From: Nocardia araoensis NBRC 100135
GTDB lineage: Bacteria; Actinomycetota; Actinomycetes; Mycobacteriales; Mycobacteriaceae
Reading direction: 5' to 3'
DNA length: 40,764 bases
NCBI RefSeq assembly: GCF_000308435.1
Contig: NZ_BAFR01000347.1
Location: forward strand, 1 to 40,764
The notes beneath the pieces were generated by a model. That model saw nothing but the letters and a program-made list of their open reading frames with translations, searched no databases and was not told the DNA's origin. Of the stretch, positions 16,113 through 23,006 are shown piece after piece; within the stretch, counting starts at the first letter, position 1; the number at the start of each line of letters is the position of its first letter. Position numbers and translations under genes: made by a program.

Positions 16113-17111
16113 GTGGATAGGTTCCTGTCGATGAAGTTAACCCGGGTTGGATTGATGGTGCTGGCCGGAGTGGCGGTTGTCGCGATAACGGCAGTCGCGC
16201 TGCTGTCTATCGCGTCGATGACGAAAACGGTGCAGCGGGACAACGAAGCGGGGCAGGACTCCGGTCTGCCCTCGAAGGCCTTCGCGCGAGACGCAGCGTT
16301 GAACGCCGCCAAGGAGGTGGCCGTCGCCGTGGTGGGCATGGACGCCGAGCGTATCGACGATTCGATGCGCACAATGCGATCGAAGATGACCGGATCTCTC
16401 CGCGAAGCTTTCGACAGCAACGCCGAGAGAATGAAACAAGCTGCTTCGCAGTCGAAGTCGTCGATCTTCGCGAGCCCGCTCGTTGCCGCGCTCGCGGAGC
16501 TCGACGACGGTGGGACGCGGGCCAAAGCCATCGTCGTGCTCGAACAGAGAACGAGCACCGACAGGCAGGCGCGTGCCGCTACGTATGTGCTGTCGCTGGC
16601 CAAGGAGGGGGGAGATTGGAAAGCAGACGATCTGCAGCCCATCGGCACACCACGAATGGCCGCTGACGTTCGCGCAGGTCCGCTCGCCATCTTCGGCGAA
16701 ACACCGGCCAAGATCGACAATGACGCCTTCGTCGTCGACGCTGCCACCCGCGAGGTGAAGACGGCCGCAGCCGAGGCCCTACAGACGATGTACACCTACG
16801 ACTACCGGCTGATCGACGAGCATCGGTCCAAGGTCTCTGCACTACTGACCTATCCGCTGCTGCAGATATTCGAGGCGTCCAGCGACGACCTCCTCGAGGG
16901 GGTCACTGCGACGCAAGCCAAGCAGACCGTGAAGGTGGATCCAGTCGGCTTGGTCGATCTCCGCGGCGACAGGGCCGACCTGCTGCTCGTTGTGGAGATC
17001 AGTGCGTCGAAGGTCGGAGCGGCGTCCGAACTCACGAGGGGAACCCTGGCGGCTCGGATGGTCAAGGTCTCCGGCAAATGGCTCCTGTCTGAGCTTCTCG
17101 ACATCGCCTGA
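16113..17111 (+). CDS. Membrane-anchored protein with two Mce-associated (Mam)-like domains
   Basis: 332 residues from the GTG at 16113 (an ATG at 16131 is the main alternative). One membrane segment lies near residues 11-33 (VGLMVLAGVAVVAITAVALLS) and the rest should face outside. Two similar NTF2-like domains follow. The first begins with DAALNAAKEVAVAVVGMDAERIDDSM and the second with TAAAEALQTMYTYDYRLIDEH. Each continues with a helix, then strands; the second ends ARMVKVSGKWLLSELLDIA. This single membrane anchor plus extracytoplasmic domain resembles Mam proteins that accompany mce operons, but there is no mce gene nearby and the domain is doubled. Function unknown; a cell-envelope role is plausible. 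Confidence 0.8.
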   Translation: MDRFLSMKLTRVGLMVLAGVAVVAITAVALLSIASMTKTVQRDNEAGQDSGLPSKAFARDAALNAAKEVAVAVVGMDAERIDDSMRTMRSKMTGSLREAFDSNAERMKQAASQSKSSIFASPLVAALAELDDGGTRAKAIVVLEQRTSTDRQARAATYVLSLAKEGGDWKADDLQPIGTPRMAADVRAGPLAIFGETPAKIDNDAFVVDAATREVKTAAAEALQTMYTYDYRLIDEHRSKVSALLTYPLLQIFEASSDDLLEGVTATQAKQTVKVDPVGLVDLRGDRADLLLVVEISASKVGAASELTRGTLAARMVKVSGKWLLSELLDIA

Positions 17112-17371
17112 TCACAACACGCTCCACCGGCGGCATGCGATAGATGACCGTGTACACGTCGACTCGGCTAACGCACATGGCCGGCGCTCTCGGCGGCTAC
17201 GACGTCGTCGGCTCCGCAGCCCTGGAAGGGGTCCCGGTAGTAACCGCGCGAAAAACAACACATATGGCTGGACCAGCAGCGATGGCGTTGTGATCGGTTC
17301 GGGCTGCGGGCTGGTGCGGTAGGGTGCTCGGCTTGGCTGCCGATGAGGTTGGTCGGGCCCCCGGCATTGCA

Positions 17372-18010
17372 TCAGTGACCGGTGAGCAGCCGTTCGGCGG
17401 CGTTCCGGTCGCCTTGAATCGCCAGTCGGCCGTCGCCGAGTGCGTCGGCGAATGGTTCGCGGTGCTTGATGACCGCGGTGAGCGTGGAAAGTTCCGAATC
17501 GATCGTGACGTCGGGGTCGCACGGCTCGGAACGCTCGACTCGGATTGCTGAGCCGTCGACGACGACGATCGAATACACGTCATCGGCAATCCGCACACGG
17601 TAGCGTCCAGCCGGAGGCAGCGCGCCACTGCTGAAGCGTGCCTTGAGGTGCAGTATGAGGGCGTCGGGGCTGAACCAGCCGTCTTGATCCAACATCGGTG
17701 AGGAACGCGCCCAGCCGCCGATCGCCAAGATGATCGGCTCCAGCTCGTAGCCCCAGTCGGTCAGCCCCCAGACCCATGCGTTGGTGGGCGCGCCGAGCTT
17801 GCGGTGCTGGACCAGTCCGTCCTGCTCCATCAGTTTCAGCCGGAGCGAAAGGGCGTTGGAGTTGGCTTGCAGCAAGCCGCTTCGCAGCACGTTGAACCGC
17901 TTGGGTCCCAAGAGCAGCTCGCGCACGATGAGCAAGGTCCAGCGTTCGCCGATCAGCTCCAGACCATGCGCGACCGCGCAACCTTCTCCGTAGCCGCGAC
18001 GACCTTCCAT
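17372..18010 (-). CDS. HxlR-family regulator with C-terminal SCP2-like domain
   Basis: 212 residues. The HxlR winged helix fills about residues 1-100: GEGCAVAHGLELIGERWTLLIVRELLLGPKRF with the conserved Cys, then NALSLRLKLMEQDGLVQHRK. The second half (SIVVVDGSAIRVERSEPCDPDVTIDSELSTLTAVIKHREPFADALGDGRLAIQGD) resembles an SCP2 sterol-carrier-like domain, which probably binds a hydrophobic ligand. ATG at 18010. It is divergent from an NmrA-like NAD(P)-binding protein gene and likely represses it and itself. Confidence 0.9.
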   Translation of the reverse strand: MEGRRGYGEGCAVAHGLELIGERWTLLIVRELLLGPKRFNVLRSGLLQANSNALSLRLKLMEQDGLVQHRKLGAPTNAWVWGLTDWGYELEPIILAIGGWARSSPMLDQDGWFSPDALILHLKARFSSGALPPAGRYRVRIADDVYSIVVVDGSAIRVERSEPCDPDVTIDSELSTLTAVIKHREPFADALGDGRLAIQGDRNAAERLLTGH

Positions 18011-18104
18011 GCCGAGCAGCCTACCACTCCGGTCCTCACATGTGAGTTGACGCTAAATTATTAGGATCATACAGTTAATTTTTAGGACTTACTGAGGAGC
18101 TCCG
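18011..18104. promoter_or_regulatory. Divergent HxlR/NmrA control region with repeats
   Basis: An A+T-rich 94-bp spacer. It contains a direct repeat of 13 bases, TAAATTATTAGGA (18054-18066) and TTAATTTTTAGGA (18075-18087), exactly 21 bases apart, i.e. two helical turns. It also has a perfect palindrome CTCACATGTGAG (18035-18046) close to the HxlR start. HxlR proteins bind as dimers to such divergent promoters. GAGGAG at 18093-18098 is the ribosome site of the NmrA-like gene. Confidence 0.6.
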
Positions 18105-18980
18105 ATGCTTTTGATCACTGGCGCCAACGGCCTCAACGGACGGGCGATGGTCAAGGAATTCGCCCGCCGAGGACAAGCGGTGCGCGTGCTCGTCCGGAAT
18201 GCCGGCCGGATCGGCGACCTGGGAAAACTCGCCGGTGTCGAGGTCGTCGAGGGCGACCTACTGCGCCCCCAGACCCTCGCCCCGGCTCTCGAGGGTGTCG
18301 AACGCGCCATGTTGATCTCCTCGGCGGACGCCACCATGGTCGAAGCCCAATGCACATTCATCGACGCCGCGCGCACCAAAGGCGTAAAGCACATCATCAA
18401 GTTCTCCGGACTGGAGTCCGGCATCGGATTCGACCCGGACAACTTCCGCTTCACCCGTAACCACAAGCAGATCGAGCGATATCTGGAAGCTTCCGGCGTC
18501 GCCTGGACGCACCTGCAGCCGAGTCAGTTCATGCAGGTCTACCTCCGTGAGGCGCGCTCCATCGCCGCTCATGGCGAGCTGGCTTTGCCGACCGGGCAAA
18601 TCCGCCTTTCGCCGGTCGACATCCGGGACATCGCGCAGGTAGCCTTCCATCTGCTCACCACCGACGGGCACGAGCAACGCAGCTATCCGATGACCGGCCC
18701 ACAGGCGCTGACCATGAGCGAAATCGCCGCGACAATCGCGCAGACCACCGGTAAACAGGTCGCCTACGTCGGCATCACCCCCGAGGAGAGGCGAGAGGCC
18801 ATGCTGGCCGCCGGCGTTCCGGGCAGCCTCGCCGAGGACCTGTACGACCAAGCCGTTGAACGGCTCAAGCACCCAGAGTCGCGCGTCTCCTTGGAGACGC
18901 ACCAGGCGTTCGGCGTTCGCCCGACAACGTTCGCCGACTTCGCCGCCCACCACGCAGCCGACTTCACTGGATCCAGGTAG
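18105..18980 (+). CDS. NmrA-family NAD(P)-binding protein
   Basis: 291 residues, atypical short-chain dehydrogenase. N-terminal GxxGxxG (LLITGANGLNGRAMVKEFARRG, about residues 2-23), then VRVLVRN where a basic residue may favour NADP, VVEGDLLRPQTLAPALEGVERAMLIS, and IIKFSGLES. There is no classic YxxxK pair, as in NmrA/QOR2-like proteins, which act as redox sensors or quinone reductases. Divergent from an HxlR regulator, an arrangement common for quinone- or electrophile-responsive pairs. The function assignment is therefore by family and context. Confidence 0.88.
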   Translation: MLLITGANGLNGRAMVKEFARRGQAVRVLVRNAGRIGDLGKLAGVEVVEGDLLRPQTLAPALEGVERAMLISSADATMVEAQCTFIDAARTKGVKHIIKFSGLESGIGFDPDNFRFTRNHKQIERYLEASGVAWTHLQPSQFMQVYLREARSIAAHGELALPTGQIRLSPVDIRDIAQVAFHLLTTDGHEQRSYPMTGPQALTMSEIAATIAQTTGKQVAYVGITPEERREAMLAAGVPGSLAEDLYDQAVERLKHPESRVSLETHQAFGVRPTTFADFAAHHAADFTGSR

Positions 18981-19237
18981 GCGGCGCCGGCGCAGCCCTG
19001 TGGGGTGCCGGTAAGAATCGTGTCACGTGGTACTTGAAGCGTTGCTACCCACTTGATCCCGCACCTTGGAGCGCCGGACGGTCAGGGGGACCGCAGCCGG
19101 AGTGGGCGGAAACGAACGTTCACGAGACACGTTGGGCCCAATTCGTTCCCGCAGGTCGGAGTCCACCGAGAATCTGTAACGGTTGCCGTGTCCGCGCCAA
19201 CATCAACCCGTCGGGGGTTCGCAATGCACTCCCGCGC

Positions 19238-19354
19238 ATGCGAATCGGCTACGGACGGGTCTCCACCCGCGACCAACATCCCGACGCCCAGCACGACGCG
19301 CTCACCGCCGCCGGCTGTGAGGAGATCTTCATCGACAAGTATGTCGACCGTCGA
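19238..19354 (+). pseudogene. Serine recombinase (resolvase) N-terminal fragment
   Basis: From the ATG at 19238: MRIGYGRVSTRDQHPDAQHD, continuing ALTAAGCEEIFIDKYVD. This is the first beta strand of a Tn3-type resolvase with the catalytic serine (RVST) and the following helix. Similarity ends abruptly after about 38 residues, where the catalytic-domain Arg residues and the HTH should follow. It is a relic of a transposon or invertase and cannot recombine DNA. Confidence 0.7.
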
Positions 19355-19383
19355 AGACGGCGAATCGCCGCGCGAGCCTGGGC

Positions 19384-19960
19384 AGCTATGGCGAGGGACA
19401 ATGCCGCAAATGCGGCGCGCCGATCGACCGCACCGACCAGACAGCGGGGCCGCCCCGAACCTTCTGCGACCGCTGTTGCGCCGAGAAGTACCGATCACAC
19501 GGGTCGCGGGCTCGAGCGACCGTGCCACCTGTGGACGTCTCCGGGTCGGCCGAGCCTGGCCGATACCCAACGGGCGACCCATGCGGTCGATGCAGCGGGC
19601 CGGTCGACCGCAGCGACCAGAAAATGGGGCGTCCGCGGGTCTATTGCCGCGCAGCAGCATCGCGCAAGCAAGGCCCGGCAGCGGTCCCGATCGCGAGCGC
19701 GTGTCTTCGCCGAACTGCGGCCCGAGGACATCCTCGGCGAGGACGCCACCCAAGTCGGCCGCGCTGTCGTCGAGCGGCTGATCGCCCGACTGCGCGCCGA
19801 TTCCGACACCGCCTCCTCTTTGCGGACCGTGGACGGATCGCCCCCAATGCCACACTGCCTGCCCCGCTCGAATCGCGGACTCAGCGGGCCACTGGCATGT
19901 CCACTCCGCTACAGCATTCCGACCCATCGCAATGTGGTCACCAAAGTTCGTCGGAACTAA
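19384..19960 (+). pseudogene. Remnant of a gene with tandem zinc-ribbon-like motifs
   Basis: One frame from 19384 shows QCRKCGAPIDRTDQTAGPPR, then TFCDRCCAEKYRSH. About 50 codons later a diverged copy follows: PCGRCSGPVDRSDQKMGRPR, then VYCRAAASRKQ. Both have the pattern CxxCG-PIDRTDQ-GxPR-x-(F/Y)C seen in short zinc-ribbon proteins carried by mobile elements. The second copy has lost its last cysteines. After it the likely continuation shifts frame (ARVFAELRPEDILGEDATQVGRAVVERL). There is no good start codon. It appears to be a dead gene of unknown function next to the resolvase fragment. The rest, to 20,120, holds nothing I recognise. Confidence 0.4.
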
Positions 19961-20122
19961 TCGGATTCCAAGCCACCACAGCAGCAACTCGGTTCAGTTC
20001 CCGTTGAAGAACCGTCACTGACGCCGAACACGTCCGGTTTCGGAGAGCAAGGCCGTTTCGAACCGCGCACCATGCGGCATGAGGCGTTGGTTCGCGAAGT
20101 GCGTCAAGATTTCTCGTCGAGT

Positions 20123-20141
20123 TAGGACCGGGACTGTCCTA
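20123..20141. promoter_or_regulatory. Inverted repeat just upstream of the nitroreductase-family gene
   Basis: Perfect 6-bp inverted repeat TAGGAC / GTCCTA with a 7-base spacer, ending 21 bases before the start codon at 20163. Its place, and the lack of a Shine-Dalgarno sequence after it, fit an operator over a promoter of a leaderless or nearly leaderless transcript (inference). Confidence 0.4.
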
Positions 20142-20162
20142 CCTTCCCGACATGCTCGACGC

Positions 20163-20675
20163 ATGAGTGAAATCGAATCGACTGCGGGACAGCCGGATCA
20201 CGCCGACATCACCGACTACAACGATCCGGACGCGCCGTGGAACCAGGCGTGGGACCAGGCGGGCGGCATTGCCAACTGGAACGATGATGTGATCAAGGAG
20301 TTCCGGGAGAACTCGGGCAAGGTGGGCGGCGCGTACGCGGGCGGGGACCTCATCCTGCTCACCACCATCGGAGCCAAGAGCGGCAAGCGGCACACGACTC
20401 CGCTGGGACCCCTGTACCGGGACGACACCATGTACGTGAGCTCGTTCATCGAGGACAAATACCCGGCCTGGTGGTACAACATCAGGGCGAATCCGCAGGT
20501 CACCATCGAGCTCCGAGACAAGACCTACCAAGCGACCGGCAAGGTGCTCGAAGCCGAGGACTACGACGAGTTCGCGGCCTGGGTACTGGCCAACAACCCG
20601 CTGCTGGCGGATTTCCAGTCCAAGGTCGACCGGCCGATTCCCCTGGTCGTGCTGACCTTCCACGGCGAGGGCTGA
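20163..20675 (+). CDS. Deazaflavin (F420)-dependent nitroreductase-family protein
   Basis: 170 residues of the Ddn/FDOR-A type split-barrel family. The pattern is DVIKEFRENSGKVGGAYAGGDLILLTTIGAKSGKRHTTPLGPLY (phosphate-binding KSGKxxxxPL), then KYPAWWYNIRANPQVTIELRDKTY. Members use reduced F420 to reduce quinones or nitro compounds; the exact substrate is unknown. The ATG at 20163 lacks a Shine-Dalgarno sequence, so the transcript may be leaderless. A strong stem-loop follows at 20716-20747. F420-enzymes are typical of Mycobacteriales. Confidence 0.9.
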   Translation: MSEIESTAGQPDHADITDYNDPDAPWNQAWDQAGGIANWNDDVIKEFRENSGKVGGAYAGGDLILLTTIGAKSGKRHTTPLGPLYRDDTMYVSSFIEDKYPAWWYNIRANPQVTIELRDKTYQATGKVLEAEDYDEFAAWVLANNPLLADFQSKVDRPIPLVVLTFHGEG

Positions 20676-20715
20676 GCGCTCCAGGAGAACCCAGCCGCGG
20701 CGTATCGACATTGCA

Positions 20716-20747
20716 CCGGGCGGCAGGAGCATCAGCATGCCGCCCGG
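20716..20747 (+). terminator. Strong stem-loop after the nitroreductase-family gene
   Basis: Perfect 10-bp stem CCGGGCGGCA (20716-20725) / TGCCGCCCGG (20738-20747) with a 12-base loop, 40 bases after the stop. Likely intrinsic-type terminator without a T run. From here to 21012 I see no gene that I can support. Confidence 0.65.
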
Positions 20748-21012
20748 AGGCAGAGTGCGATCACACCGAAAACGGGTGGGTGCGCGGAACCGCTGGTGAA
20801 GGCCGTCGCGGTCGAAGCCACGCGAAAAGCGACCTTGATGAGCTCGTCGTCGCTGGTATCGATCGGGGCCCCATGCAGGTAGTACGCGGTTTCGAGTTCG
20901 CCTGTGATGTTGGGGGTCAGTGACCGGCGGGCCAGCAGCCAGCGCCTGTCTGCGCAAGGGTGCACCGCAGGTAGCCGTCGCGGCAGGTGTGCCCGTGGCC
21001 GCGACGCATTAG

Positions 21013-21073
21013 GAAAACTGAACGATCCTCGTAGTTCAGCTGCCTTGTTCGGCATCGGCCGCGCTTCGATACT
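21013..21073 (+). promoter_or_regulatory. Operator-like dyad and promoter of the FecBCD/monooxygenase operon
   Basis: The dyad AACTGAACGATCCTCGTAG lies at 21016-21034 (core ACGA-TCC-TCGT), followed by CTGCCTTGTTCG at 21040-21051. The promoter is -35 TTGTTC (21045-21050), 17 bases, and -10 GATACT (21068-21073). The same arrangement with the same spacings occurs upstream of the minus-strand operon at 37187-37247. Dyad position just upstream of -35 fits an activator such as a LysR protein. Transcription would start near 21080 and run through the leader peptide at 21106. Confidence 0.7.
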
Positions 21074-21105
21074 GGACTCGTTCGGTCCGCCGGGAAGGAG
21101 TGCTC

Positions 21106-21210
21106 GTGGTGCACGAGGACATTCGCCACGCCGTCAGCGCCGAGGCACCGGGAACGATTCGGCGCTGCGTCCGCCCGCGATCCGCGGATCCTCGACGGTG
21201 TTGTCGCTGA
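21106..21210 (+). CDS. Predicted cysteine leader peptide (ends Arg-Cys-Cys-Arg)
   Basis: A 34-codon open frame with a very good ribosome site: GGAAGGAG ends at 21100, exactly five bases before the GTG at 21106. The last sense codons are CGG TGT TGT CGC, i.e. Arg-Cys-Cys-Arg, then TGA. A further Cys lies at residue 21. Small stem-loops surround the cysteine codons: CGAC / GTCG at 21193-21206, and CTCG / CGAG at 21212-21222, which gives alternative pairings. Cysteine-codon-ending short frames are known in mycobacteria as cysteine-responsive attenuators of sulfur genes. This one has a partner at 37090-37152 with the same ending, the same Shine-Dalgarno spacing and a matching promoter, which is the main support that it is real. 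Confidence 0.65.
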   Translation: MVHEDIRHAVSAEAPGTIRRCVRPRSADPRRCCR

Positions 21211-21827
21211 ACTCGGTGCGAGAGCTGTCGGTGTAGGCACAGGAACAGGCCGATCGCGCCGCGTTTCAGAGGTGACGGGGCGATCCGGTGCGTGGCGCGG
21301 TGGCGAGCGTCCTGCGACCGGCCACGGTAGAACGACCGGGCGCGAGTGCGGATCCCGGAGAACGCCTCCGGTGGGTCGAGCAGACCCGATACGGCGATCC
21401 GCGTGAACAGTGCGGTGGTTCGACAAGATTCTCGCGCGTGCGCAGCGGCACGGGTGTCGGACCGTACGGAGATCCAGCCGAGGCGCAGGCCCGGTCACTG
21501 TTCAGGCGCAGTGATCGCCCGCACGCCTGCGGGTCGCCGACCGTGAAAACGGGGTCGGAATTCCCGGCGAAGGTCTCGAAGAATGGGGCGCGAATAGTTC
21601 ACGCGATTTCTTCTTCGGTGCGGGAGTCGTCGGGTGATCGCAATGGACAGGTGCTCTGTTCGACGCGCCCATTTTGCTCGGCGGTGTTGATCCGACGAGA
21701 CCGCAACACTTTTCGATCAACGCGAGAGCAATCGTTGCGGCGGCGTGATGACGCCGCGCATGATTCCCAAGAGTTTCCCGCGTCCGAATTCGTTTCGGCG
21801 CAGTGCGCATTTCCGAGGAGATCACGA
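21211..21827 (+). other. Long untranslated leader before the binding-protein gene
   Basis: 617 bases without a recognisable gene, between the predicted leader peptide and the binding-protein gene. A stable hairpin GCGGCGT-GATG-ACGCCGC lies at 21740-21757. A 15-codon frame ATG (21643) to TGA (21690) ends in Cys-stop and contains VRRAHFARRC, but it has no good ribosome site. The frame of the binding protein is open upstream to about 21288, yet the sequence shows no protein motif and GAGGAG precedes only the start at 21828. I saw no SAM or cobalamin riboswitch pattern. Confidence 0.5.
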
Positions 21828-23003
21828 ATGGCACCACCGATCGGTTCGCCGACTATTCCCGGAACGTTGAGCAGGCGTTCCTTCGGCCGGCTTGCCGCGC
21901 TCTCGACGGTCGCGGCGGGCGCGACCGCGCTCGCCGCCTGCGGGACCGGCACCGAGGCGGCGTCGAGCGCCGCGGCCGGACCGGCCACGAAGATCGTCGA
22001 CGAGACCGGGCGCACGATCGAGCTGAACCTGCCCGTCCAGCGCGTGCTGTCGGGTCTCGGCGGTAACCAGTACATTCTCGAGCTGGTCCGCGCGGTGGGC
22101 GGGCAGGACCGGATCGTCGGGGCGACCGCGAGTCAGATCACCACCGAGGGGTGGTCGGGGTACTGGGACAGCTTCCGCGGCATCTCCGCGGACAAGCTCA
22201 TCGCGGGCACCACCGGCGGCTTCAATTACGACCGGATTCTGGCGCTGAACCCCGACGTGTTGCTGACCGGAAGCAACAGTCCCTGGCAGGAAGCCGAGGC
22301 GAAACTCGCGCCCTTCGGCATCAAGGTGATCGTCTTCACCGCATGGGAGCCCCGCTTCTCCACGGTCAACACCGAGTTGCTCGGCAAACTGTTCGGCACG
22401 CAGGAGCAGGCGAAGAAATACCGCGAGTCGATCCCGGCGGCCATCGAGCAGGTGCTGCGGGAGCGATTGGACGGTCTGGCCGAGCAGCAGAAGAAACGGG
22501 TCTATTTCGAAGGCGCGGTGGATTTCGTGGCCGGGGTCCCCGGCGGCTGGGACTGGGTCATCAGATACGCCGGTGGCCGCAACATCTACGCCGACATCCA
22601 GATCAACGGCGGCCTCGGCTGGAACGAGATCACCGTCGAACCCGCCGACATCGTCGCGCGCGATCCCGACTTCATCATCAAGAACGGCGTGCAGGGGCTG
22701 CCGCAGGGCTTCTATCAGCCCTGGTCACGGGACAGATTCGTGAGCACGGCGCGCTCGCTTCTCGCGCGGCCAGGCTTCGCGGAGCTGAAGGCGATCCGTA
22801 GCGACAATCTCTGGATCACCAACAACTACCTGATCAGCTCGGCCTCCAAGTGGGTCGGCGCGCTGTACCTGGCGAGCTGGCTGTATCCCGAACGCTTCGC
22901 CGGGGTCGACAAGCAGGCGTACTTCCGCAGCTGGGTCGAGGAGTACCAGCACACGGCGTACATCCCCGACACCGAGTACTTCCACCACCATCGGACGGCG
23001 TGA
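21828..23003 (+). CDS. FecB-type ABC substrate-binding lipoprotein, Tat exported
   Basis: 391 residues. The N-terminus has a Tat motif SRRSFGRLAAL (residues 15-25) and a lipobox LAAC with Cys38, so it is exported folded and lipid-anchored outside the membrane. The mature part is a class III binding fold: TKIVDETGRTIELNLPVQRVL, then DRIVGATAS, NPDVLLTGSN, IKVIVFTAWEP and DIVARDPDFIIKNGVQG. Such proteins deliver siderophores, haem, cobalamin or related chelates to FecCD permeases; the ligand here is unknown. ATG at 21828 with GAGGAG seven bases upstream. First gene of an operon with its permease, ATPase and four oxidative-metabolism genes, downstream of a predicted cysteine attenuator. Confidence 0.92.
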   Translation: MAPPIGSPTIPGTLSRRSFGRLAALSTVAAGATALAACGTGTEAASSAAAGPATKIVDETGRTIELNLPVQRVLSGLGGNQYILELVRAVGGQDRIVGATASQITTEGWSGYWDSFRGISADKLIAGTTGGFNYDRILALNPDVLLTGSNSPWQEAEAKLAPFGIKVIVFTAWEPRFSTVNTELLGKLFGTQEQAKKYRESIPAAIEQVLRERLDGLAEQQKKRVYFEGAVDFVAGVPGGWDWVIRYAGGRNIYADIQINGGLGWNEITVEPADIVARDPDFIIKNGVQGLPQGFYQPWSRDRFVSTARSLLARPGFAELKAIRSDNLWITNNYLISSASKWVGALYLASWLYPERFAGVDKQAYFRSWVEEYQHTAYIPDTEYFHHHRTA

Positions 23004-23006
23004 GCG

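Noticed and set aside
19082..19987. A 301-codon minus-strand frame over the mobile-element debris
   Set aside because: No family resemblance; the plus strand carries the recognisable resolvase and zinc-ribbon pieces.
20732..21055. A minus-strand frame containing ITGELETAYYLHGAPIDTS
   Set aside because: The segment reads somewhat like protein, but I recognise no family, the stop lies inside the strong terminator hairpin, and the start overlaps the dyad and promoter region at 21013-21051. Kept out of the annotation; a protein search would settle it.
21643..21690. A 15-codon frame ending in Cys-stop as a second leader peptide
   Set aside because: No proper ribosome site and only one terminal Cys; mentioned only within the long leader entry.
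21288..21827. Extended N-terminus for the FecB-type binding protein
   Set aside because: The frame is open upstream, but the Tat motif, lipobox and GAGGAG ribosome site all require the start at 21828.
21211..21827. SAM or cobalamin riboswitch before the FecBCD operon
   Set aside because: I looked for the conserved core patterns expected for sulfur or B12 control and did not see them; a covariance-model search would be decisive.
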